A DNA stretch of 17,289 nt from Aquifex sp. (GTDB lineage: Bacteria; Aquificota; Aquificia; Aquificales; Aquificaceae): NCBI GenBank assembly GCA_015487405.1, contig WFPV01000152.1, forward strand, positions 1-17,289, written 5' to 3'. Positions 1 through 7,769 of the stretch are shown piece after piece (position 1 is the stretch's first letter; every line of letters starts with the position of its first letter). Under the pieces are notes generated by a model that worked only from the letters and a program-made list of their open reading frames with translations, made no database searches and was not told the DNA's origin. The position numbers and the translations under genes are program-made.

Positions 1-1061
1 CCTCAAAAAAGCCCTGGCAGAAGATACTCATAGCCTTCGGGGGACCCCTTTTTAACTTCCTCCTTACGATTCTGCTCTTTACCGCCATATTCACCGCAGG
101 TGTAGAAGTTCCTAAATACATAAAAGAGCCAGTAGTCGTCGGATACGTTGAGAAGAGCTCCTGGGCTGAGAAGGTGGGACTAAAGCCCGGAGACAAGATT
201 GTAAAAATAAACGGCTATGAGGTAAAAAAGTGGGAGGAGCTGAAGGATATCCTCTTAAAACTTTCCTTAGAAGGGAAGAAGGAGACCTACCTATACGTTG
301 AGAGGGAGGAAAAGGTTTTAGCTATAAAAGTTCAGCTTCCCGAGTTTAAGACGGGACAGGAAAAGCTCGGGATAGCTCCCTACATTCCTCCCGTTGTAGG
401 GGGAGTTATGGAGGGTTCCCCGGCGGACCAGGTGGGTCTCCGTCCGGGAGACGTTATTTTGGAAGTGAACGGAAAAAAGGTTAGCACCTGGTATGAGCTC
501 GTTGAGATAGTAAGAAAAAGTAAAGGAGAGACCCTAACGCTGAAGGTAAAGCGCGGAAATAAAATCTTTGAAGTCTCCGTTATTCCCGCAGAAAACCCGA
601 GAACAAAACAGCCTTTCCTCGGGATAACTCCTAAGGTTGACACCGTTAAGGTATCTCACCCGTTCCCGGAGTCTTTAAAGCTGGCAGTAGAAAGAACGAA
701 GGAACTTACCCTATTAACCTTCCAGGTTCTCTGGGGACTTATAACGGGAGATGTCTCCTTTAAAACGCTCGGAGGCCCTATAGCGATAGCTCAGTTTGCG
801 GGACAAGCTGCGGAGACGGGAGTTATGGCTTTCCTAACTGCTATGGCTTTCATTTCCCTACAGCTCGGGATATTTAACCTCCTTCCCTTACCCGTTCTGG
901 ACGGAGGACTGATTCTCCTCTTCCTAATAGAGTGGATAAGGGGAAGACCCCTTCCCGACAAGTTTAAAGAGACCTGGCAGAGAGTGGGCATAGCTCTCAT
1001 TCTTACTTTAATGGTCTTTGTTTTTGTAAACGACATTCTCCGTCTTTTCGGAATAAATTAA
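1..1061 (+). CDS. rseP: RseP-type site-2 zinc metalloprotease (partial, 5' end outside window)
   Basis: This is an intramembrane site-2 protease that cuts membrane-bound substrates such as anti-sigma factors. The frame is open from base 3, so the gene starts upstream, and the catalytic HExxH motif is not in the window. Visible parts, in order, are a membrane segment with the family motif GGPLFNF near bases 39-59, two tandem PDZ domains (about 150-360 and 370-620, each with an LxPGDxIxxxNG loop), and the C-terminal membrane part with FNLLPLPVLDGG (about 871-906), whose Asp is the third zinc ligand. A last hydrophobic helix ends the protein. The internal ATG at 174 lies between the first membrane segment and the first PDZ domain and is not the true start. 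The acetyltransferase begins on the next base after the stop, so the two are probably co-transcribed. Confidence 0.93.
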   Translation, partial: SKKPWQKILIAFGGPLFNFLLTILLFTAIFTAGVEVPKYIKEPVVVGYVEKSSWAEKVGLKPGDKIVKINGYEVKKWEELKDILLKLSLEGKKETYLYVEREEKVLAIKVQLPEFKTGQEKLGIAPYIPPVVGGVMEGSPADQVGLRPGDVILEVNGKKVSTWYELVEIVRKSKGETLTLKVKRGNKIFEVSVIPAENPRTKQPFLGITPKVDTVKVSHPFPESLKLAVERTKELTLLTFQVLWGLITGDVSFKTLGGPIAIAQFAGQAAETGVMAFLTAMAFISLQLGIFNLLPLPVLDGGLILLFLIEWIRGRPLPDKFKETWQRVGIALILTLMVFVFVNDILRLFGIN

Positions 1062-1580
1062 ATGCTTACGGCTATGCTGAGGAAGGCTAAGGTCAGTGAC
1101 GCTAAGGAGATTTACGAGCTTTTAAATATTTACGCCCGTAAGGGCGTCCTACTTCCAAGAAGCTTAAACTCTATATACGAAAATATCAGAGATTTCTGGG
1201 TTTACGAGGAAAACGGAAAGGTGCTCGGGTGCTGTGCCCTTCACGTGGTCTGGGAAGACCTCGCAGAAGTAAGGAGCTTAGCTGTCTCTCCCGAAAGGCA
1301 AGGGGAGGGGATAGGCTACGAGCTCGTTAGAAGGTGCATCTTAGAGGCTTGGGAGCTCGGAGTCAAGAGGGTGTTCTCTCTTACCTACGTTAAGGACTTC
1401 TTCTTAAACAACTTCGGATTTAAAGAGATAGATAAATCCATCCTTCCCCACAAGGTCTGGGGTGAGTGTATTAACTGCGTGAAATTTCCCAACTGCGACG
1501 AAGAGGCGGTTTTATTGGAACTCTCGGAAGAGCTAATAAGAAAGATAAAAGAGAGAGAAAAGGTAAGGGAGGCGGTTTAG
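1062..1580 (+). CDS. GNAT N-acetyltransferase, short ArgA-like
   Basis: A 172-residue GNAT acetyltransferase that would use acetyl-CoA. The acetyl-CoA loop is RQGEGIG at residues 79-85, preceded by the beta strand VRSLAVSP. The C-terminal part, with FFLNNFGF and three cysteines (C136, C139, C145) in a CxxC-x5-C pattern, resembles the short N-acetylglutamate synthases that start arginine synthesis in many bacteria lacking classical ArgA. Glutamate as substrate is therefore likely but inferred. The first ATG follows the rseP stop directly. A second ATG at 1074 is an equally possible start, since neither has a clear ribosome-binding site. The stop codon interlocks with the stop of cydB on the other strand (TTAG, 1577-1580). 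Confidence 0.85.
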   Translation: MLTAMLRKAKVSDAKEIYELLNIYARKGVLLPRSLNSIYENIRDFWVYEENGKVLGCCALHVVWEDLAEVRSLAVSPERQGEGIGYELVRRCILEAWELGVKRVFSLTYVKDFFLNNFGFKEIDKSILPHKVWGECINCVKFPNCDEEAVLLELSEELIRKIKEREKVREAV

Positions 1581-2677
1581 TATCCCCCTTCTTTGGGAAT
1601 CTTGACCTTGTTCCAAAAGATTCTGTAAACGAAGAACTTGTATGTCAGGACTAAGGGAACACCTATAGCCGCAACGATAAGCATTATCTTGAGAGTGTGC
1701 TCGGAGGAGGAGGCGTTAAACACCGTCAGGGAGTTAACGGGATTCTTGAAGGGATTTTGGTCGTAAATGGAGGGAACGAGAACCGGGTATATGCTGACAA
1801 AAGAGAGGGCTATGACTCCGAGTATAGTTATACTTGAGCTCCAGAAGGCGAGGGAGTATTTACCCCTGTTTAGAGCTACAAGGACCGTAATGTAAGCCAC
1901 AAGAATTATGGGAGGAATGGGGAATATGAACATCCTTATAAGGAAATTGTGAAGTAGCTCGGGGTGGTAAATCGTCGTAAGCAGGTGAACTATGAGGTAT
2001 AAAACCGCTGTGTCAACCCAGAGCTTTTTGGCGAGGCTGACCACCCTTTCCCTCAGCTCTCCCCTCGTAGTCATGGCCAGGTAAGTAGCCCCGTGAAGAG
2101 CCACAAAGCTCATCGTAAGTAGAGCTATAAAGAGAGCGTAGGGGTCAAAGAGATTTATCATGAGTCCCGTGTAAGAACAGTCCTTGTCCGCACAGATGAT
2201 GTAGGTCTTTATAACCTCTCCGTAGAGTTCCTTTTCAACGGCTTTAACGGGGAGTCCCTTTATGACGTTTCCGAGGGCAAGTCCAAAGAGAAAGGTTGCT
2301 CCAACGCTTCCCACCACAAAGAGCCAGTCCATAATCCTTTTCAGGAAGGGTGTGGGCATCTTTCCCCTGTATTCCAAGCCTATGGCTCTCAGTATGAGCA
2401 TAAGGAGTATGAGGATGAAGGGAATGTAAAGTCCGCTGAAGACTACGGCGTAAGCTACCGGGAATGCCGCAAAGAGTGCTCCCCCAGCCAAGATTAACCA
2501 GACCTCGTTGGCATCCCAGACGGGTCCTATGGCGTTGAGGATATACCTCCTGTCCTCCTCCGTCTTTGCCACGAAGGGATAAATCATACCCGCACCGAGG
2601 TCAAAGCCGTCTAAGACGGCGTACATGGCGATGATAATACCGATGAGAGCAAACCAAGTGATTTGTAAAGCCTCCAT
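1577..2677 (-). CDS. cydB: Cytochrome bd quinol oxidase subunit II
   Basis: Subunit II of the membrane cytochrome bd oxidase, which takes electrons from quinol and reduces oxygen to water with high affinity. The 366 residues are almost entirely membrane helices. The N-terminal family signatures are clear: LDGFDLGAG at 22-30 and GPVWDANEVWLI at 51-62. One extramembrane loop holds a cysteine pair, C162 and C167, which I do not recall as a general family feature. The start ATG lies three bases after the cydA stop, so CydA and CydB are made from one transcript as expected for the heterodimer. The gene ends in a four-base overlap with the convergent acetyltransferase, and no terminator is visible between them. 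Confidence 0.96.
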   Translation of the reverse strand: MEALQITWFALIGIIIAMYAVLDGFDLGAGMIYPFVAKTEEDRRYILNAIGPVWDANEVWLILAGGALFAAFPVAYAVVFSGLYIPFILILLMLILRAIGLEYRGKMPTPFLKRIMDWLFVVGSVGATFLFGLALGNVIKGLPVKAVEKELYGEVIKTYIICADKDCSYTGLMINLFDPYALFIALLTMSFVALHGATYLAMTTRGELRERVVSLAKKLWVDTAVLYLIVHLLTTIYHPELLHNFLIRMFIFPIPPIILVAYITVLVALNRGKYSLAFWSSSITILGVIALSFVSIYPVLVPSIYDQNPFKNPVNSLTVFNASSSEHTLKIMLIVAAIGVPLVLTYKFFVYRIFWNKVKIPKEGGY

Positions 2678-2680
2678 GGC

Positions 2681-4087
2681 TTAACCTCCAACAGTTGTTT
2701 CTTCAGGACCTTTCTTAACCTTGTAAACCATAAGTCCGAGGAACATCAGGAAGACTATCCAGTAAATGGTTGAGAAGATGATTATGGAGGTCAGAATCTG
2801 TCCTGCGGGTAGGGGAGAAGCCGCGTCCTTTGTCTTGAGGATGTAGTAAACCACCCAGGGCTGTCTTCCCACTTCAGCGAGCACCCATCCCAAGATGTTG
2901 GCGATTATCGGTAGGGGTATAGAAATCACGAAAAGTCTGAGAAGGAGTTTCCTCTTTTCTATATCGTTTCTAAGGATGTAAAAGAAGCCAAGGCTCGATA
3001 TGAGTGCAAAGAACACTCCGAGGAAAACCATTCCTCTAAAGCTCCAGAAGGGAATCCAGGTAGGTGGTAAATCCTCCTCCGTTATATAAAGGGATTCCCT
3101 TCCCTTGAACTGCCTCGGGTCTAACCAGAGGTGAGGTAGCTCATCGTCGGAAACCTCCTCACCCTTCGCTATTTTCTGGTAAACCTTTACGAGGTCGTGG
3201 ATTCCGTAAACCTTAGCCTCTGGGTCGTGGTAAGCGAGGATGCTGAGGAGTTTGGGAATTTCAATTCCTGGTAGGATTTCTAATCCTGCTCCCTTCTCGG
3301 TTTCCCACTTTCCTTCAGCCATAGCGAGCTTTAAGGGTTGGGTCTTTGCAACCTGATAACCGTGCAGGTCTCCCACGATTATCTGAAGGAGTGAAGCAAC
3401 CATCCCGATAATTACCGCGAGCTTAAAGCTCTCCTTCGCAAAATCAAGGTGTCTTCTCTTCAGTAGGTAGTAGGCACTGATTCCCGCAACGAAGAAGGCT
3501 CCTGTAATTACTCCCGCGAGGAACATATGGGAAAACCTGAAGGGTGTGGAGTAGTTAATCACCGCTTCAAGGAAGCTCTTGAGTCTTGCCACTCCATTTT
3601 CCAAGTAAAAGCCCTTAGGGGTTTGTTGCCAGGAGTTTGCCACGAGAATCCATAAAGCTGAGAGGTTCGTTCCCAGTGCTACCATCCACGCCGAAAAGGC
3701 GTAAAACTTGGGACTGACCCTGTCCCTTCCAAAGAGAAGAACTCCCAAGAACACGGACTCAAGGAAGAAGGCAAAAATTGCCTCTATAGCGAGCGGAGCT
3801 CCGAATATATCACCGACAGTTTTGGAGTATTCTGACCAGTTTGTCCCAAACTCAAACTCTAAAACAATTCCCGTCACTACTCCCGCGGCGAAGTTTATGG
3901 CAAAAAGCGTCGTCCAGAACTTTCCCATCCTTTCGTATAAAAGCCTCTTCTCGTCGTCCTCCTCCGTCGCCCATTTAGTCCAGATTATGGCGAGAATCAA
4001 AGATAGCCCGAGAGTTATGGGGACGAAGAGGAAGTGATACATTGCTGTTAAGGCAAACTGTATCCTCGCCAAAAGAACGCTATCCAT
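2681..4087 (-). CDS. cydA: Cytochrome bd quinol oxidase subunit I, short Q-loop
   Basis: Subunit I carries the three hemes and the quinol site of cytochrome bd. The 468 residues contain H18 in the stretch FALTAMYHFLFVP, E102 and E110 in the proton-channel helix, H187 in FSHMFLAG and M353 in SFRGMV (heme b558 ligands), and GRQPW at 407-411. The Q-loop keeps K253 and E258, which match the quinol-binding residues of E. coli CydA. The protein is about 50 residues shorter than E. coli CydA, as in the short Q-loop subfamily. It is the first gene of the cydAB operon, with a perfect GGAGGTGA ribosome-binding site seven bases before ATG. In a microaerophile the enzyme would serve respiration and oxygen detoxification at low oxygen (inference). 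Confidence 0.97.
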   Translation of the reverse strand: MDSVLLARIQFALTAMYHFLFVPITLGLSLILAIIWTKWATEEDDEKRLLYERMGKFWTTLFAINFAAGVVTGIVLEFEFGTNWSEYSKTVGDIFGAPLAIEAIFAFFLESVFLGVLLFGRDRVSPKFYAFSAWMVALGTNLSALWILVANSWQQTPKGFYLENGVARLKSFLEAVINYSTPFRFSHMFLAGVITGAFFVAGISAYYLLKRRHLDFAKESFKLAVIIGMVASLLQIIVGDLHGYQVAKTQPLKLAMAEGKWETEKGAGLEILPGIEIPKLLSILAYHDPEAKVYGIHDLVKVYQKIAKGEEVSDDELPHLWLDPRQFKGRESLYITEEDLPPTWIPFWSFRGMVFLGVFFALISSLGFFYILRNDIEKRKLLLRLFVISIPLPIIANILGWVLAEVGRQPWVVYYILKTKDAASPLPAGQILTSIIIFSTIYWIVFLMFLGLMVYKVKKGPEETTVGG

Positions 4088-4091
4088 AGCG

Positions 4092-4099
4092 TCACCTCC
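4092..4099 (-). promoter_or_regulatory. Ribosome-binding site of cydA
   Basis: On the minus strand this reads GGAGGTGA, a full match to the anti-Shine-Dalgarno consensus, with seven bases between GGAGG and the ATG ending at 4087. It fixes the cydA start and predicts strong translation. Confidence 0.85.
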
Positions 4100-4100
4100 G

Positions 4101-4118
4101 TTAGTAAGTACTTACCAA
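4101..4118. promoter_or_regulatory. Palindrome in the cydAB leader, possible operator
   Basis: GTAAGTACTTAC at 4104-4115 is a perfect 12-bp palindrome. After one mismatched pair the symmetry continues for two more base pairs on each side. It lies between the likely transcription start and the ribosome-binding site of cydA. With no loop it is a poor RNA hairpin, so a protein-binding site is more likely. It does not resemble FNR (TTGAT-N4-ATCAA) or Rex sites that I know. The regulator is unknown. Confidence 0.45.
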
Positions 4119-4140
4119 AGGTTAAATTTAAAACTTTATT

Positions 4141-4168
4141 GATATATTAGGAATATGATTTTTGTCAG
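4141..4168 (-). promoter_or_regulatory. Candidate cydAB promoter
   Basis: Read on the minus strand there is CTGACA (-35, five of six consensus bases), a 16-bp spacer and TATATC (-10, four of six). Transcription would start near 4134, about 47 bases before the cydA ATG. It lies in the only gap between cydA and the upstream ABC-transporter operon. Confidence 0.45.
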
Positions 4169-4182
4169 AAAGTGTGTATTTA

Positions 4183-4854
4183 CTAACTAACCTTTATCAC
4201 CCTGCCATCCTTAATTTCCACAATCCTGTCCGTTTCTTCCGCAAGTTCCTTTTCGTGAGTCACCATCACGATAGTTTTCCCCTCATGATTCAATTCTTTA
4301 AATATCTCCATTACTCTCCGGGTGTTTAAGGAATCTAAGTTTCCCGTAGGCTCGTCCGCCAAGATGACAGCAGGCTCGTTGGCTATCGCCCTTGCTATTG
4401 CTACCCTCTGTTGCTCCCCTCCCGAGAGTTGGTAAGGTTTTCTGTTTTCCTTCCCACCGAGCCCGAGCCTCTTTAAAACTTCTAAAGCCCTTTCCCTCGC
4501 CTCCTCAAACCTTATCCCCTTCTTTAGCATAGGTGTCATAACATTTTCTAAAGCCGAAAGCTCAGGAATTAAGTAGTGAAACTGGAAGATAAAACCGAGC
4601 TTGTTGTTTCTCAGAAAAGAAAGCCTCTTTTCGTTATTAAAGTCTATCTCCTCTCCATCTAAAAATACCTTTCCCTCAGTGGGTTTGTCCAAAAGTCCTA
4701 GGATGTATAAAAGGGAGCTCTTTCCCGAACCCGAAGCCCCCACTATGGAGAGGAACTCCCCCTTTTTCACTTCTATATTTACTCCTTTCAGAATTTCGTA
4801 ATCTCCTATTTTCTTTTTTATGTTTTCTCCCTTCAGGATTACCTCATCCTCCAC
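4183..4854 (-). CDS. ABC transporter ATP-binding protein, LolD/MacB type
   Basis: The 223-residue ATPase of an ABC transporter of the LolD/MacB/FtsE group. All ATPase motifs are intact: Walker A GASGSGKSS (39-47), Q-loop Q91, signature LSGGEQQR (143-150), Walker B VILADEPTGNLD (163-174) and the switch His in VTH (H200). The ADEPTGNLD form is typical of this subfamily, which powers mechanical movement of a membrane partner, such as lipoprotein release, instead of classical transport. It overlaps the permease gene by 11 bases, so the two are translationally coupled and surely partners. The exact substrate cannot be read from sequence; lipoprotein release (LolD) is the best guess because of the partner. 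Confidence 0.92.
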   Translation of the reverse strand: MEDEVILKGENIKKKIGDYEILKGVNIEVKKGEFLSIVGASGSGKSSLLYILGLLDKPTEGKVFLDGEEIDFNNEKRLSFLRNNKLGFIFQFHYLIPELSALENVMTPMLKKGIRFEEARERALEVLKRLGLGGKENRKPYQLSGGEQQRVAIARAIANEPAVILADEPTGNLDSLNTRRVMEIFKELNHEGKTIVMVTHEKELAEETDRIVEIKDGRVIKVS

Positions 4855-6094
4855 TTCTGAACACCTCTACCGGGTGGAACTTGGAAGCCCTGTAGGCGGG
4901 ATAAAAAGAAGCGAGGAATGAAGTCAGAACCGCAAAAATGAATCCGTAAAGGTGATAGGAAACACTCCTGTCTAAGATAAAGCCCTGAGCCCTTATAATT
5001 CCCTCAACCTCTATCTTTATAGTCTCAAGCCACTCTAAGATAAAGAAGCCTGCTACGTTCCCCGCAATCCCACCCAGAACTCCAATTATAAGACCCTGGA
5101 GCGTAAAGATAAGAATAAGGTCAAAAGGCTCGTATCCCATAGCCTTTAAAATCGCTATATCCCTCTTTTTTTCTAAAACCGTCATCATTATGATGTTAAA
5201 GATTCCGAAGCCTGAGACTGTTAAAATTGCGAAAATCACGGAGCTTGTGATAATTTTCTGAATTTTAAAAATAGATAGAAAGTTTTTAAAGGACTCCTGC
5301 CAGCTTTCTGCCTTGTAGCCCGTTTCGGCGGAAAGCTTCTCAGCGTAGTATTCAGACAGGTTGTAATCCTTTAGCTTAATCACTATCTCGTTAACCTCAC
5401 CAGCTCTATCTAATATGTCCTGGAGCTTCTTTATGTGAAGGTAAACCCTGGATTTGTCTATCTCCGTTATACCCGTGTTCAGAAAGTCAATAACCTTCAG
5501 CCTATACACTTCGCCCGAAGGAGCTACGAACGTTATCTTCTTTCCAACCTCGTAAATCCCGAGCTCGTGAGCGAGCTTAATTCCCAAAATTACGGAGCTC
5601 CTGTCTCTCTTCATCTCTTCAAGACGTTTATGAACCAGGTATTCACTGAGCGAAAGCGTTCTTTCTTCCTTGTCAGGGAAAATCCCCACCAAGGTCGCTG
5701 CCTTCTCCTTAACTCCGTAGATGATTACTCCATTACTCACCAAGTGGGGAGCCACTCCCACCACGTTCTTATCCTTTTCGTATCTCCTTACAATCTCCCT
5801 GTAGTTCCTTATGTTGTCCTTCTCCTCCTTCGGCTTATAACCGAGAACTTTAAACACACCTTTTTCGTAATACTTCCTCAAAATTTCCGTCTTATCCGTC
5901 GTAGGCTCTACCATAATCTTGACGTGTCCGTTTATGTTGAGAGCTTCCTTTAAAAAAAACTTCTGAAAGCCGTTCACCATAGAACTCATAACGATGAACG
6001 CCGCGGTCCCGATAATCACCCCCAGTGTAGCCACAAAACTCTGACGCTTTCTCTCTAAAAAGAACTTCCAGGAGATAAAAAAGTTGTGTTTCAT
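4844..6094 (-). CDS. ABC transporter permease, LolC/LolE-MacB family
   Basis: The 416-residue membrane partner of the downstream ATPase. It has one membrane helix near residues 19-41 (ATLGVIIGTAAFIVMSSMVNG), a large extracytoplasmic domain (about 43-278), and three C-terminal helices (about 280-305, 325-352, 380-400). The motif EKKRDIAILKAMGY (308-321) is the coupling helix that touches the ATPase, and the ending YPAYRASKFHPVEVFR is typical of the family. In this family the soluble domain grips a lipoprotein or another envelope substrate. The start ATG is separated from the pgsA stop by one base, giving a three-gene operon pgsA-permease-ATPase. A MacB-like exporter is the alternative to a Lol-like role. 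Confidence 0.88.
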   Translation of the reverse strand: MKHNFFISWKFFLERKRQSFVATLGVIIGTAAFIVMSSMVNGFQKFFLKEALNINGHVKIMVEPTTDKTEILRKYYEKGVFKVLGYKPKEEKDNIRNYREIVRRYEKDKNVVGVAPHLVSNGVIIYGVKEKAATLVGIFPDKEERTLSLSEYLVHKRLEEMKRDRSSVILGIKLAHELGIYEVGKKITFVAPSGEVYRLKVIDFLNTGITEIDKSRVYLHIKKLQDILDRAGEVNEIVIKLKDYNLSEYYAEKLSAETGYKAESWQESFKNFLSIFKIQKIITSSVIFAILTVSGFGIFNIIMMTVLEKKRDIAILKAMGYEPFDLILIFTLQGLIIGVLGGIAGNVAGFFILEWLETIKIEVEGIIRAQGFILDRSVSYHLYGFIFAVLTSFLASFYPAYRASKFHPVEVFRSGG

Positions 6095-6095
6095 T

Positions 6096-6596
6096 TTAGA
6101 TACGCTTCGCGTAATTAAGATATTTACTTAAATAATCAATACCCGAAGCGTAAGCGAACACTACCGAAATCCCTAAGAGAACTTCACCCAGTTTAAAACC
6201 AGCAAGTATAAGACTAATAGAAAAAAACTCTAAAAAGGTCTTTACCTTTCCCAAAGAAGAAGCCTCCATGTAAAACCCTTTCTCCACAGCAAGACTCCGT
6301 AAAAAGGAAATGCTTAGCTCCCGAAATGTAAGGAGTATGACCCAGATAGCCTTAACTTTACTCACCTCTACGAGGGCGATAAGCGGCAGGAGAACAAACA
6401 CCTTATCCGCGTATGGGTCAAGTAGCTTCCCGAAATTGTTAACTGTATTATTCTTCCTCGCTAAATTTCCATCAAGCCAGTCTGTCAAGGCTCCCAGAAG
6501 ATAAAGAACGAGTGCAACCGTAAACTCCCTTTCCAATATAAAGAACACCACTGGAAAGGCTAAAAAAACTCTAAGCCACGTAAGATAATTCACCAT
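6096..6596 (-). CDS. pgsA: CDP-diacylglycerol-glycerol-3-phosphate 3-phosphatidyltransferase
   Basis: This integral membrane enzyme joins CDP-diacylglycerol and glycerol 3-phosphate to make phosphatidylglycerophosphate, the committed step to phosphatidylglycerol. The CDP-alcohol phosphotransferase motif is complete: D39-x2-D42-G43-x2-A46-R47-x8-G56-x3-D60-x3-D64, with the acidic residues binding the metal and the nucleotide. The rest of the 166 residues are hydrophobic helices, and the length is close to the usual 170-190. It is first in the operon with the LolC/E-like permease and its ATPase. It lies back to back with the CRISPR acquisition operon, with only 42 bases between the two start codons. 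Another alcohol phosphatidyltransferase is possible, but PgsA is the best match. Confidence 0.9.
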   Translation of the reverse strand: MVNYLTWLRVFLAFPVVFFILEREFTVALVLYLLGALTDWLDGNLARKNNTVNNFGKLLDPYADKVFVLLPLIALVEVSKVKAIWVILLTFRELSISFLRSLAVEKGFYMEASSLGKVKTFLEFFSISLILAGFKLGEVLLGISVVFAYASGIDYLSKYLNYAKRI

Positions 6597-6602
6597 GCCT
6601 GA

Positions 6603-6630
6603 TTAATAGTGTAAATAGTTTTCATATAAT
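6603..6630 (+). promoter_or_regulatory. Promoter of the cas2-cas1-cas2 operon
   Basis: TATAAT at 6625-6630 is an exact -10 consensus. Sixteen bases upstream is TTAATA (6603-6608), four of six for -35. Transcription should begin around 6637, zero to two bases before the GTG start at 6639, so the mRNA may be leaderless. The region is shared with the pgsA start on the other strand. Confidence 0.6.
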
Positions 6631-6638
6631 TTTTAAAA

Positions 6639-6899
6639 GTGCAGTGGCTGATAGCTTACGATATTTCAAATAATCAGATAAGAAACAAGGTTTCAAATTT
6701 CTTACTCAGATACGGTTACCGAATTCAATACAGTGTATTTTACATTCCGAAAGCTACAAGAAAGGAAATAGAGACAATCAGAAACGAAGTAAGCAGAATG
6801 ATAAATAGAAGAACCGATAGGGTGTTCTTTTATCCTATAAAGAAAATAGATATTTTTAAAGGTTATCCCTTACAACCTTGGGATATAACTGTTGTTTAG
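6639..6899 (+). CDS. cas2: CRISPR-associated protein Cas2 (first copy)
   Basis: Cas2 is the small ferredoxin-fold protein whose dimer bridges two Cas1 dimers in the spacer-integration complex. The 86 residues start with the beta strand LIAYDI containing the conserved Asp (D8), followed by RNKVSNFLLRYGYRIQYSVF, matching the usual Cas2 pattern of a basic helix, Gly and QxSVF. The GTG start is forced: an in-frame TAA lies at 6627-6629 and no ATG is available. There is no ribosome-binding site, consistent with a leaderless mRNA. The stop codon is followed directly by the cas1 ATG. A second, clearly different cas2 lies on the other side of cas1. Confidence 0.93.
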   Translation: MQWLIAYDISNNQIRNKVSNFLLRYGYRIQYSVFYIPKATRKEIETIRNEVSRMINRRTDRVFFYPIKKIDIFKGYPLQPWDITVV

Positions 6900-7769
6900 A
6901 TGGATAGGAGAATTCTTACTATAATTTCCTCTTCTAAGATTTCTTTATCACATGGTAGAATAGTTGTAGAAAAAGGCAATGAAAAGCACTCAATTCCATT
7001 GAAGTATATAGAAAGCCTTATTTTGTTAGGAGAATTTTCTTTAACTTCAAAACTTATAAATAAATTATTAAAAGAGAAAATTCCCGTTTTTCTATTAACT
7101 CAATATGGGAATTTGAAAGGTGTTCTTTACGCAGATTATTTTCCAAGCAATTCTTCAGCTCGTTTACAACAATATGAAGCTTATAAAAATAATAGATTAA
7201 AAATTGCAAAATTTTTTGTAAAAGAAAAAATAAAAGCAATAGAAGAGTATTTTGAACTAAATTTAAAGGAACAAAGAAAGAGTATTGAAAAATGTAAAGA
7301 TTTAAATACTCTACTTGGTATTGAAGGAAACGCCTCTCAGCTTATGTTTAGGGAATTTAAGAAAAAATTGCAAACGGAACTAAGGTTTGAGCTAAGAACA
7401 TACAATCCTCCAAAAGATGAAGTAAATTCTTTACTAAGCTTTTACTATACTTTTCACTACTGCTTAGCTATACCTATAATCCTTACTTTAGGATATGACC
7501 CATATATATCTTTTTTACATGTGAAAAGAGGGAAACATGCTTCCTTTGCGTCTGACATAATGGAGCCTTTAAGACCTGCTCTAACAAAGCAAATTCTTAA
7601 TGCTATAAATAAAAAGATGTTTTTATCTAAAGACTTTGAAAGGGATGGAAAAGGAGTTTACTTAAAAAAGGAAGCCTTCAATAAACTTTTAAATTTGGTT
7701 GAAAGCCATAAAGATAAAAACTTGAAAAAGTTAAAAGAAATATTAAATAAATTTTTAGAGGCTGTATAA
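6900..7769 (+). CDS. cas1: CRISPR-associated integrase Cas1
   Basis: Cas1 is the metal-dependent integrase that inserts new spacers at the leader end of the array. The 289 residues show the N-terminal beta domain (IISSSKISLSHGRIVV onward) and the helical catalytic domain. The expected metal-binding residues are present: E142 in GIEGNAS, H207 in SFLHVKRGKH, D219 and E222 in SDIMEPLRP. The length is slightly below the usual 300-340, but nothing essential seems missing. It directly abuts the first cas2 and overlaps the second by one base (TAATG), so the three are translationally coupled. Very low GC, for example 11 of 60 bases at 7201-7260. Confidence 0.96.
   Translation: MDRRILTIISSSKISLSHGRIVVEKGNEKHSIPLKYIESLILLGEFSLTSKLINKLLKEKIPVFLLTQYGNLKGVLYADYFPSNSSARLQQYEAYKNNRLKIAKFFVKEKIKAIEEYFELNLKEQRKSIEKCKDLNTLLGIEGNASQLMFREFKKKLQTELRFELRTYNPPKDEVNSLLSFYYTFHYCLAIPIILTLGYDPYISFLHVKRGKHASFASDIMEPLRPALTKQILNAINKKMFLSKDFERDGKGVYLKKEAFNKLLNLVESHKDKNLKKLKEILNKFLEAV

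Noticed and set aside
174..176. ATG as start of the site-2 protease
   Set aside because: The frame is open to the window edge and the upstream part encodes the GGPLFNF membrane segment, so the gene starts outside the window.
3708..4037. 109-codon open frame on plus
   Set aside because: It lies fully antisense to cydA within conserved heme-binding regions; a shadow of that gene.
5435..5953. 172-codon open frame on plus
   Set aside because: It is antisense to the permease gene, which has clear family motifs; its translation has no recognisable pattern and no ribosome-binding site was seen.
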